Source: DATLYH01 sp035575035 (GTDB lineage: Bacteria > Planctomycetota > Planctomycetia > Gemmatales > Gemmataceae). From it: a DNA stretch of 23,504 nt. This document shows, one piece after another, positions 7,522 through 15,700 of this stretch. A model generated the notes under the pieces. It had not been told where the DNA came from, made no database searches, and saw nothing but the letters and a program-made list of their open reading frames with translations. The DNA is taken from assembly GCA_035575035.1 (NCBI GenBank), contig DATLYH010000101.1, forward strand, positions 1 to 23,504. The letters run 5' to 3'. Position 1 is the first letter of the stretch; every line of letters begins with the position of its first letter. A program made the position numbers and the translations under genes.

Positions 7522-8019
7522 ATGCGGCATGTCTTGTCGGCGCTGGTGCAGAACCAGCCCGGGGTCCTGGCTCACATCTCTGGTATGCTCGCCTCGCGCG
7601 GCTTCAACATCGACAGCCTGGCTGTCGGCGAGACCGAGAACCCCGACCTGTCGCGCATGACGTTTGTCGTCCACGGCGACGACGCCATGCTGGAGCAGGT
7701 CCGCAAGCAGCTGGACAAGATCGTGACCGTCGTCAAGGTTCAGGACATCAGCAGCGAGGACTACGTCGAGCGCGACCTGATGCTGATCAAGGTCCAGGCC
7801 CCGCCCGAGAAGCGCAACGAGATCGTCTTGTTGGTGGAGATGTTCCGCGGCCGGGTGGTCGATATCAGCCCGGACAATCTGATGATCGAGGTCTCCGGCC
7901 AGGAGCGCAAAATTGAGGCGTTTATCGAGCTAATGCGGCCATACGGCATCTTGGAGTTGGCCCGCACCGGCCGGATCGCCCTGGTCCGCGGCATGCCGCG
8001 GAAGGGAGACGTGCTGTAA
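7522..8019 (+). CDS. ilvN: Acetolactate synthase small (regulatory) subunit
   Basis: Product of 165 residues, the normal size for IlvN/IlvH. ATG 7522 has a strong AGGAGG at 7511-7516. The N-terminal ACT domain is clear: VLVQNQPGVLAHISGML-type sequence, then SRGFNIDSLAVG with the valine-site glycine and asparagine region, then SRMTFVV. The C-terminal domain has the family segments RDLMLIKV, FRGRVVDISP and ELARTGRIALVRG. It binds the catalytic subunit and confers feedback control by branched-chain amino acids. The catalytic subunit gene (ilvB) is not in the window, which is unusual but not rare. The next gene starts 5 bp after the stop. Confidence 0.95.
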   Translation: MRHVLSALVQNQPGVLAHISGMLASRGFNIDSLAVGETENPDLSRMTFVVHGDDAMLEQVRKQLDKIVTVVKVQDISSEDYVERDLMLIKVQAPPEKRNEIVLLVEMFRGRVVDISPDNLMIEVSGQERKIEAFIELMRPYGILELARTGRIALVRGMPRKGDVL

Positions 8020-8024
8020 GCATC

Positions 8025-8330
8025 ATGCCCCTGAAATCTTCCACCCGCCCCCTTGACCCGGCCCTGAGCGAGTTGCTGGAGCGGCTGCGGCCGGGGCAGC
8101 GGATCCGCATCACCCAGACGGTCCGGGTCGGCAGCACCGGCACCTGGACGACGACCGTCGAAGGCGCCTTCCGCTATGTCAACTACCTGGTCACCGGCCT
8201 GGCCACCGACCGGGTGCCGGAGGATGACATCGTCGTCGTTCAGGTGGGGTTCACCAAGGATAACGGCGAACTCAGCAGTGTGGTGCTGGACGAGAATTCG
8301 CGGATCGAACTCCTGGGACCGGGTGGGTGA
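8025..8330 (+). CDS. Uncharacterised 101-residue protein
   Basis: Not recognised. ATG 8025 follows the ilvN stop by 5 bp, so translational coupling is likely; the nearest purine-rich site (AAGGGAGA, 8002-8009) is too distant to be ideal. The protein is soluble, with no signal peptide or membrane segment. It starts with a short helix (LDPALSELLERLRPGQ) and continues as alternating beta strands (RIRITQTVRVG, TWTTTVEGAFRYV, DIVVVQVGF, LSSVVLDENSRIEL), suggesting a small beta-barrel. Codon use matches the neighbours, supporting a real gene. It sits between ilvN and a GNAT gene. Confidence 0.75.
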   Translation: MPLKSSTRPLDPALSELLERLRPGQRIRITQTVRVGSTGTWTTTVEGAFRYVNYLVTGLATDRVPEDDIVVVQVGFTKDNGELSSVVLDENSRIELLGPGG

Positions 8331-8364
8331 TGGGCGACGATGGCAGAAGCCAGGAGGATAAGCC

Positions 8365-9360
8365 GTGATCATCCGCACCTTTCGGCCGGGCGATGAGGCA
8401 GCCCAGGTGAGCATTTACAACGAGGCGGCCGCCGACCTGCCCGGTTTCAAGCCGGCCACGCTGGACGAACTCCGCCGCCGCTGCCACGGCCCCGACTTCG
8501 ACCCGGAGACGCGCTTCTTCGCCCTCGACGATGCCGGCCAACCGGTCGGCTACGCCACCTTCCACGCCAACGGCCGGGTCAGCTTCCCCTGGTGCCGTCC
8601 GGGACACGAGGCGGCAGCCGAGCCGCTCTTCGAGAAGGTGCTGGAGGCGATGCGGGGGCGCGGCTTGCGCCGGGCCTTTGCCGCCTACCGGGCCGACTGG
8701 CCGCAGGGGGAATTCTTCACGGCCCGCGGCTTCCGCTTGGCCCGGGAGATGGTCAATTTTGTTGTGGATCTGGTGGACATGCCGACGGCGGCTGCCCGCG
8801 GCGGCAGCTACATCTCGCCGATGCAGCGCGAGGACGTGCCGGCCATCTTCGCCCTGGCGCCGAAAGCGTTGCGGGTGGGCACCCCGGAGGAGCTGGAACG
8901 CCACCTGTTCCACAATCCGTACTTCGGCCCCGACGCCCTGTTTGTGCTGCGTACCCGCCGCGATGGACCGCCGGTCGCCGCCGGTGTTCTGATCGAGAAT
9001 CCGGCCTATGCCGATCCGAAAAAGGTGGACGCCGCCATGCCCTGCTTCCGCTTGGGGGCGTTCGGCACCGAGGGGATGCAGGTCAAGCGCATCAATGGAC
9101 TGTTCAGTTTCCTGACCGAGCCCGGTCGGGACACCAGCCCGCTGGCCCTCGACCTGATGGGCCACGCCGCCCTGCGGCTGCACCATACGGAGTGCGAGTG
9201 TCTGGCCGCCCAGGTTCCTTCCGACGTGCCGCACTTGTTGCGCTTCTACCAGCAGTACTTCCGACGGCAGGGCAGTTTCCCTGTGTATGAGTATGACTTG
9301 AGTTCGGCCCCCTCACCCCCGACCCCTCTCCCCCAAACGGGGGAGAGGGGAGGCAAATAG
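8365..9360 (+). CDS. GNAT family acetyltransferase-like protein with a repeat-derived C-terminus
   Basis: Product of 331 residues. The start is GTG 8365 with AGGAGG at 8352-8357. The N-terminal half begins IIRTFRPGDEAAQVSIYN and has a GNAT core around residues 55-135, including a strand and pyrophosphate-loop-like region (FPWCRPGHEAAAEPLFEKVL). The loop lacks a clean Q/R-x-x-G-x-G/A motif, so acetyl-CoA binding is likely but not certain. The second half (from about residue 150) may be a second, degenerate GNAT fold. The last 17 or so residues (APSPPTPLPQ onward) and the TAG stop are supplied by the C/G-rich hairpin repeat that begins at about 9308, so the original C-terminus was probably near YEYDLSS. 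The substrate is unknown. Confidence 0.82.
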   Translation: MIIRTFRPGDEAAQVSIYNEAAADLPGFKPATLDELRRRCHGPDFDPETRFFALDDAGQPVGYATFHANGRVSFPWCRPGHEAAAEPLFEKVLEAMRGRGLRRAFAAYRADWPQGEFFTARGFRLAREMVNFVVDLVDMPTAAARGGSYISPMQREDVPAIFALAPKALRVGTPEELERHLFHNPYFGPDALFVLRTRRDGPPVAAGVLIENPAYADPKKVDAAMPCFRLGAFGTEGMQVKRINGLFSFLTEPGRDTSPLALDLMGHAALRLHHTECECLAAQVPSDVPHLLRFYQQYFRRQGSFPVYEYDLSSAPSPPTPLPQTGERGGK

Positions 9361-9618
9361 TCCCTTCTCTCCCCCACGGGAGGAGAGGGGAGGCAAATAG
9401 TCCCTTCTCCCCCGCAGGAGAGGGGAGGCAAATAGTCCCTTCTCTCCCCCACGGGGCAGAGGAGCAACAGTTCTCCCCTCTCCTGTGGGGGAGAGGAGCA
9501 CAGTTCTCCCCTTTCCTGTGGGGGAGAGGAGCAACAGTTCTCCCCTCTCCCCTCCGTGGGGGAGAGGAGCAACAGTTCTCCCCTCTCCCCCGTAGGGGGG
9601 AGAGGGGTGGGGGTGAGG
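9308..9618. repeat. Tandem array of about eight C/G-rich hairpins
   Basis: A run of short palindromes of the CCCCTCTCCCCC / GGGGGAGAGGGG kind; the first (9323-9350) has perfect 12-bp arms and an AAAC loop. Units recur every 33-40 bp. In the left part the linker is AGGCAAATAG (9351-9360, 9391-9400, 9426-9435). In the right part it switches to GAGCAACAG (9462-9470, a shortened form at 9497-9504, 9529-9537, 9567-9575). It covers the end of the GNAT gene and nearly all of the 286-bp gap before the FIST gene. Nothing else is visible in that gap except the FIST ribosome site. The near-identical linkers rule out CRISPR. Confidence 0.88.
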
Positions 9619-9646
9619 GGGGCGAGTTAGGCGAGGAATCTTGCCG

Positions 9647-10819
9647 ATGCCATTCACCGCCGTTCTGTCCATCGTTCCCCAGACCGCCCGGGCCGTTGAT
9701 GAGGTCTGCACCCGCGGCCAGGCCCAGCTAGCGGGCCCCATTGACCTGGCCCTGGTTTTCTTCTCGCCCCATCATGCCGAGTACGCCGCACTGATCGGCG
9801 AAACGATCCGGAAGCGCCTGGCCCCGCGCTGCCTGCTGGGCTGTAGCGGCGAGGGGATCATCGGCAACGATCAGGAGATTGAACAGCGGCCGGCCGTCAG
9901 CCTCTGGCTGGGCCGCTGGTCCCGGCCGGTTGAGCTAGAGGCGTTCCATCTGGTGCAGGAACGGACACCCGACGGCGTCAGTCTGCTCGGCTGGCCCGAC
10001 GGTCTGGTCGGCGCCGTCCCGAGGCGCTCGGCCATGCTGCTGCTGGGCGACCCGTACACCTTCCCGGTCGATCTGTTGCTGGAGCAGGTGAACACGGACT
10101 ACCCCGGGCTGCGCGTGTTGGGGGGCATGTGCAGCGGCGGCGGGGGGCCGGGGGAATCGCGGCTGCTGATCGACGGCTGGGTGGTGCAGGCGGGGGCCGT
10201 CGGGGTACTGCTGCAAGGGGAGTTGGGCCTCCGTTCCATCGTCTCGCAGGGCTGCCGCCCCATCGGCCGGCACCTGGTCATCACCCGGGCCGAGGACAAT
10301 ATTATCCGGGAGCTGGGCGGCCGGCCGCCGCTGGAGCAGTTGCAGCAGCTGTGGCAGGAGCTAAGCCCGGAGGAGCAGCAGCTTTTGCAGCGCGGCCTGC
10401 ACATCGGCCGGGTCATCAACGAGTATCAGGGCGAGTTCCAGCGCGGCGATTTCCTGGTGCGTAATGTCCTGGGGATCGACCGCGAGAGCGGGGCGCTGGC
10501 AATCACCGACTGGGTGCGCGTCGGCCAAACGGTGCAATTCCATGTCCGCGACGCCCGGACCGCCGACGAGGACCTGCGCGCCCTGTTGCAGCTTGACCTG
10601 AGCGCCCACGAGAAGCGGCCGACGGCGGCGCTGGTCTTCAGTTGCAACGGCCGGGGCACCCGGCTGTTCCCCGAGCCGCACCACGACGCCCGCACCATCC
10701 GGGCGGAGGCTGGGGAGATCCCGCTGGCGGGCTTCTTCGCTGCCGGTGAGCTAGGCCCGGTCGGCGGCCAGAATTTCATCCACGGCTTCACCGCCAGTGT
10801 GGTGCTGTTCGAGGATTGA
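9647..10819 (+). CDS. FIST domain sensory protein
   Basis: Product of 390 residues. ATG 9647 is preferred over TTG 9641 because GAGGAA at 9633-9638 gives 8-nt spacing. A FIST_N domain covers about residues 1-205: DLALVFFSPHH, LLGCSGEGIIG and VLGGMCSGGGG are typical. FIST_C covers about 220-380 and ends with GFFAAGELGPVGG and NFIHGFTASVVLF, the family's conserved close. FIST domains are predicted small-ligand sensors, possibly for amino acids. The protein stands alone, with no fused methyl-accepting or kinase domain, and no signal peptide. It is followed after 67 bp by the ArgG-like gene, which fits a link to amino-acid metabolism (inference). Confidence 0.92.
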   Translation: MPFTAVLSIVPQTARAVDEVCTRGQAQLAGPIDLALVFFSPHHAEYAALIGETIRKRLAPRCLLGCSGEGIIGNDQEIEQRPAVSLWLGRWSRPVELEAFHLVQERTPDGVSLLGWPDGLVGAVPRRSAMLLLGDPYTFPVDLLLEQVNTDYPGLRVLGGMCSGGGGPGESRLLIDGWVVQAGAVGVLLQGELGLRSIVSQGCRPIGRHLVITRAEDNIIRELGGRPPLEQLQQLWQELSPEEQQLLQRGLHIGRVINEYQGEFQRGDFLVRNVLGIDRESGALAITDWVRVGQTVQFHVRDARTADEDLRALLQLDLSAHEKRPTAALVFSCNGRGTRLFPEPHHDARTIRAEAGEIPLAGFFAAGELGPVGGQNFIHGFTASVVLFED

Positions 10820-10886
10820 CGGGCCCGCTGCTTCTGATAGGTTGGGGGAAACGCACCCGCGGTACCCGACTGCGAAAGGCGCCTCT

Positions 10887-12125
10887 GTGCCCCGTCTCAT
10901 CTTTGCGTTCAACGGCGACCTCGAATCGCGCCTGGCGTTACACTGGCTGGTGCACGAGCGCGGTTACGAGGTGCTGGCACTGTCGATCAACCTCGGCCAG
11001 GAAGTCTACCTGGAGCCGCTGGGCGAACTGGCGTTGGAGCTGGGGGCCGCCTCGGCCCAGGTGATCGACCGGCGCGAGGCGTTCCTGAACGACTTCGCCT
11101 TCCCGGCGCTGCAAGCCGATGCCGTCTACCAGACCGGCTGCTTTCTCGGCTCGGCCCTGGCCCGCTACGTCATCGCCCAGGAGTTGGTGCGCCTGGCCCA
11201 CGAGGAGGGCTGCCGGATCGTCGCCCACAGCGCCGCCAGCAAGGGGAACGACCAGGTGCGCATGGAGGCGGCCATCGTGGCCCTCGACCCCGGCCTGGAG
11301 GTGCTGGCCCCGGTCCGCCAATGGAACCTCCGCACGCTTGAGGACAAGCTCAACTACGCCCGCCGCCGTCGGCTGCCGGTCGAGGAGACGACCGACCGGC
11401 CCGTCACGGTGGACCGCAACCTCTGGGGGGCCAGCCTCTATGCCCACAACCTGACCGACGCGTGGGAGGAGCCGCCCCCCGACATTTTTGTCATGACCCG
11501 CTCGGCCGAGGCTGCCCCCGATCAGCCGGCCGTGCTGACCATCGGCTTCGAAGGGGGCCTGCCGTGCAGCCTGGACGGCCGTCGGCTCGCCCCCCTTCCC
11601 CTGGTGCGCGAGCTGAACCGGCTCGGCGGCGAGCATGGCGTCGGCCGCAGCGATGTCGTCGAGGACCGCCTCTTCGGCGTCAAGAGCCGGGAGTTCTACG
11701 AAGCCCCCACGCCGACCATCCTGCTGACCGCCCATCGCGATCTGGAAAGCCTGGTGCAGAGCAAGGAGTTGATCCAGCTCAAGGAATTGCTCAGCCGCCG
11801 CTACGCCGAGCTGGTTTACATGGGGCTGTGGTTCCATGACCTGCGCCGCTGCTTGCAGGACTTCTTCACGCAGACGCAGCGCTATGTCACCGGCGAGGTC
11901 CGCCTGAAACTATACAAGGGAAGCTGTACCGTCCTGGGCCGGCGCAGCCCGCACAGCCTCTACGACAGCAAACTGGCCAGCCAGACCAACCTGGGATGGT
12001 TCGACAGCCAGTGGGCCGAGTGGGCCCAGGGCTTCACTTCGGTCTGGACGCTGCCGTCGCGGCTGGCGGCCCGCCGGCAGCCACAGGAACCGGAACAAAC
12101 GCCGGGCGGCTGGCCGGCGCCGTAA
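10887..12125 (+). CDS. Argininosuccinate synthase-like protein with altered ATP loop
   Basis: Product of 412 residues, close to normal ArgG length. The start is GTG 10887 with AAAGG at 10875-10879; the longer frame from 10797 would overlap the FIST gene. ArgG segments visible are LGAASAQVIDRREAF, KGNDQVR at 119-125, DRNLWGASL, GVGRSDVVEDRLFGVKSREFYEAP and RLKLYKGSC with the SPHSLYD close. The N-terminal pyrophosphate loop, SGGLDTS in true ArgG, reads NGDLESR at residues 9-15. The aspartate-site HG-x-TG before KGND reads HSAAS. The fold is kept but ATP binding and catalysis are doubtful. True ArgG ligates citrulline and aspartate. This gene is therefore better called ArgG-like than argG. It is followed 12 bp later by a DJ-1/PfpI gene whose ribosome site overlaps its stop. 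Confidence 0.88.
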   Translation: MPRLIFAFNGDLESRLALHWLVHERGYEVLALSINLGQEVYLEPLGELALELGAASAQVIDRREAFLNDFAFPALQADAVYQTGCFLGSALARYVIAQELVRLAHEEGCRIVAHSAASKGNDQVRMEAAIVALDPGLEVLAPVRQWNLRTLEDKLNYARRRRLPVEETTDRPVTVDRNLWGASLYAHNLTDAWEEPPPDIFVMTRSAEAAPDQPAVLTIGFEGGLPCSLDGRRLAPLPLVRELNRLGGEHGVGRSDVVEDRLFGVKSREFYEAPTPTILLTAHRDLESLVQSKELIQLKELLSRRYAELVYMGLWFHDLRRCLQDFFTQTQRYVTGEVRLKLYKGSCTVLGRRSPHSLYDSKLASQTNLGWFDSQWAEWAQGFTSVWTLPSRLAARRQPQEPEQTPGGWPAP

Positions 12126-12137
12126 GGAGATCGTTCC

Positions 12138-12692
12138 GTGAACAAGGTCCTGCTCGTCATCGGCGATGCGGCCGAGGTGCTCGACACGATGTACCCGCTT
12201 TTCCGCCTCCGCGAGGAGGGCTTGCAGGCGGTGGTCGCGGCTCCGGAAAAGCGCGTCTATCACCTGGTGATGCACGACACCCACCCCGACTGGGACATCA
12301 CGGTCGAGTCGCCCGGCTACCGCTTGGCCGCCGACATTGCCTTCCGCGACATCCGGCCGGAGGAATACCTCGGCATGGTCATCTCCGGCGGCCGGGCGCC
12401 CGAATATCTCCGCTATGATCCCGACCTGCTGCGCGTGGTCCGCTACTTCTTCGAGAAGAACCTGCCGGTGGGGTCGGTCTGCCACGGCATCGAGATCGTG
12501 GCCGCGGCCGGCGTCATCCGCGGCCGGACGGTGACGACGGTGGCCAAGTGCCGCTTCGACGCCGAGGTTTGCGGCGCAACCTACGTCAACCAGGAAGTGG
12601 TGGTCTCGGGCAACCTGGTGACGGCCCGGACCTGGCACGACAACCCCGCTTTCCTGCGCGAGTTCCTCAAGCTGCTGCGGGCGCGGCGCTGA
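12138..12692 (+). CDS. DJ-1/PfpI family protein
   Basis: Product of 184 residues. The start is GTG 12138 with AAGGAGA at 12124-12130 overlapping the stop codon of the ArgG-like gene, so the two are very probably co-transcribed. The PfpI fold is clear: Glu13 in the AEVLDT region, the YLGMVISGGRAPEYLR strand, and the nucleophile elbow GSVCHGIEI with Cys115 followed by His116. A C-terminal VSGNLVTARTWHD segment matches the family. Members act as deglycases, peptidase-like enzymes or amidotransferase-like partners; sequence alone does not decide. A glutaminase-like or protective role alongside the ArgG-like protein is possible but speculative. It is cytoplasmic, with no signal peptide. Confidence 0.93.
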   Translation: MNKVLLVIGDAAEVLDTMYPLFRLREEGLQAVVAAPEKRVYHLVMHDTHPDWDITVESPGYRLAADIAFRDIRPEEYLGMVISGGRAPEYLRYDPDLLRVVRYFFEKNLPVGSVCHGIEIVAAAGVIRGRTVTTVAKCRFDAEVCGATYVNQEVVVSGNLVTARTWHDNPAFLREFLKLLRARR

Positions 12693-12712
12693 CGCCGCTA
12701 GCCGCAAGCGGC
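12683..12712 (+). terminator. GC hairpins at the end of the DJ-1/PfpI gene
   Basis: GCGGCG (12683-12688) pairs with CGCCGC (12693-12698); the loop CTGA contains the TGA stop. A second small hairpin, GCCGC-AA-GCGGC, follows at 12701-12712. There is no U-tract. They lie in the 50-bp convergent gap before the end of the BNR gene, where transcripts from both strands should stop. Confidence 0.35.
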
Positions 12713-12742
12713 ACAAAGACGACTGGCCCAGGCGATCCGGTA

Positions 12743-15700
12743 TTACTCCCGAGCGCCGCCCCGACCTGGCTCAGAGAGGGTGGGAGTGGCGGTCTTTCCG
12801 GCGGGGACGATGACGCCAGGCACCTCTAGTTTCCTTGCCAGCTCGTTGAGTCGGGCCAGTTCGCCGGAGATAAGGGCCTTCCACTCCGCCTCGTACTGCC
12901 TCAATTCCTGGCGGCGTTCAGCGTACTGCTCGCGGATGCCCTGGGTTGGCGCGCCGTCGCTGTCCTTCAGCGCCTCAAGCAGGAAGGTGAGCTGCGAGTA
13001 GAGCCGGGCGCCGCCGGGCAGCGCCAGGATGTCGTAGACGACCCTCGCCTTGGGGTTGTGCAGCTTCCCCTCCAGTTCGTCCAACTTGCCGATCACGTCC
13101 TTCGATGCCTTGATCAGCGGCTCGGCCCGGGAATCGTCCTTGAGCAGGTCATTGCGGCTGTTGAGCTGGTTGCGGACGGCGCGGATCTGGTTGACGATCC
13201 GGGTCAGTTGGGTGATGTCGTCGCGGATGGCCAGCGCCAGCTGGAGCTGTTCGTTCAGCTCGGCGGTGGTCGCCTGCACGCGCGGGTCGGGTTTCACCTC
13301 CACCGTCGTGGTCCGCGTCTGGCCGTCCACGGTCAGCCGGAGGGTGTAGGTGCCTGGATTGACCAGCGGCCCGACCTTCGGGTCACCGGCGTCAACCTTG
13401 GCCCCCTTGATCACCTCGGCTCCCCGGTAGTGCAGGTCCCAGACCACACGGTTGACGCCGACCTCGGTGCCCAGCTTGGTCTTCTTGACCGGGCGGAACG
13501 GCGCGTCGGGGTCGTCCTCGGGAATCTCGTCCGGGTCATCTTTGCTGTCCAGTTCGTTCACCAGGTTGCCCTGGGCGTCGAGGATCTGCAAGGTGATCGG
13601 GTCCTTCGGCTTCTTCGGGAGATGGTAATGGATGATCGCCCCACGCGGCGGGTTCTCGCCGGCGTAGCGGTCCTCGGTTGAATGGACGGGGGAATGATAG
13701 CGCCAGCGGATGGCCGGCTGGCAGGGGAACAGGTGCAGCCCCTCTTCGGCGACCGCGGCGTTCATCCGGCGAATGGGGGTCAGGTCGTCGAAGATCCAGA
13801 TCGACCGGCCGTTGGTGCCGACCACCAGGTCGTTGTCCTTGACCACCAGATCATGGACCGCGACCGTCGGCAGATTGAGTTTGAGTTCCTTCCAGGTGGC
13901 GCCGCCGTCGGTGGAAAACGACACGCCGCGCTCGGTGCCGAGGTAGAGCACCCCTTTTTGCTTCGGGTCCTCGCGGACCACGTGGAGATAGACGTCCTGC
14001 GGTAGTTTGCTCGTCAGACTGGTCCAGCTTTGGCCGTAATCGGTGGTCTTCCAGAGATAGGGGCGCATATCATCGAGACGGTGGGCGTCCACCACGACGT
14101 AAGCGGTGCCGGGGTCGAAGGAGGAAGCCTCGATGCAGGCGACGGTCCCCCACTCGGGCAGACCGGGGATGTTGGCGGTGATGTTGGTCCAGTTTTTGCC
14201 ATTGTCGCGGGAGATGTGGACCAGGCCGTCGTCGCTGCCGGCCCAGAGGACGCCGGGTTCTTTGGGCGACTCGGCCAGGGCGAAGATGGTGCCGTAGACC
14301 TCAGCGCCGGTGTTGTCGCCGGTGATGGGCCCGCCCGACCACTTCTGTTTGCTCTTGTCATTACGGGTCAGGTCGGGGCTGATCGGCGTCCAGGTCTTGC
14401 CGCCGTCGCGGGTGCGGAAGAGGACGTTGGCGGCGTGGTAGACCGTCTTGGGATCGTGCGGTGAGATCAGAATGGGGGCGGTCCACTGGAAACGGTAGCG
14501 CAGCGCCTCCGCGGCATGGCCGGAGGGGTTGAAAGGATAGACGCTGATGTTCTGGGCCTGGCGCGTGCGGTAGTCGAAGCGAGAGATGTAGCCGCCGTAC
14601 TCGCCGGCGTAGATGATGTTGGGGTCGGTCGGGTCGGGGACGGTAAAGCCGGTCTCGCCGCCGCCGACCGTGTACCAGTCGGCCAGGGCGATGCCGGCGG
14701 TGGACAGGCTGTTGCTCGGGCCGTAGGCCGTGCCGATGTCCTGGATGTTGCCGCCGACATGGTAGGGGACGCGGTTGTCGGCGCTGATGTGATAGAACTG
14801 GCAGATCGGCAACGGCGGCGCAAACCAGGTCTCGCCGCCGTTGTTGCTGAGGTCCACGCCGCCGTCGTTGGCGTCGATCATCCGCTGCGGGTTGGTCGGG
14901 TCGATCCACAGGTCGTGGTGATCGACATGGTGCGGCCCCTTGACCTGCCGGAATGTCTTGCCGCCGTCGATGCTCTTGAGCAGGCGCAGGCTACAGGCCC
15001 AGACCACATCGGCATTGCGCGGATCGACGGTGATGACGGAGAAATACCAGGGGCGGATGCGCAAGTAGCGTTCGCCGTTGATCAGTTTCCAGTTCTCGCC
15101 GCCGTCGTCGGAGCGGTACAGGCCGCCCTTCTCGGCCTCGATCAGGGCGTAGACGCGCCGGGGGTCCGAGGGGGCGACCGCCACGGTGACCTTGCCATAG
15201 ATTCCTTCGGGCAGCCCTTTGAGGTCATCTTTGGGGACACCGGCGCCGCCGAGCCGCTTCCAGGTGTCGCCGCCGTCGCGGGAGACGTACAGGCCGCTGC
15301 CCGGCCCGCCGCTGACCAATTCCCACGGCCGCCGCCGTGCCTGCCACAGCCCGGCGAAGAGGATCCGCGGGTTGGACGGGTCGAAGCAGACGTCCGAAGC
15401 GCCGGTGTCGGGGTCCTTGTACAGGACGCGCTGCCAGGTCTTGCCGCCGTCGGTGGTGCGGTAGATGCCGCGCTCCGGATTGGGGCCGAAGGCATGGCCG
15501 AGGACGGCAGCGAAGGCAATGTCCGGGTTGGTCGGGTGGACGATCAGGGTGCCGATCTGGCCTTCCTGCTTCCAGACGTGCTTCCAGGTCTTGCCGGCGT
15601 CGGTGGATTTGTAGATGCCATTGCCGGCGGCCACGTTGCCGCGGATGTTGGCCTCGCCGCTGCCGACGTAGATGATGTTGGGGTCGGACGGGGCGACAGC

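Noticed and set aside
9351..9575. CRISPR-like regular array
   Set aside because: The linkers between hairpins are near-identical rather than unique spacers, and no cas genes are present.
10797..10886. Upstream extension of the ArgG-like protein
   Set aside because: It overlaps the FIST gene end; GTG 10887 has a ribosome site and gives the family start.
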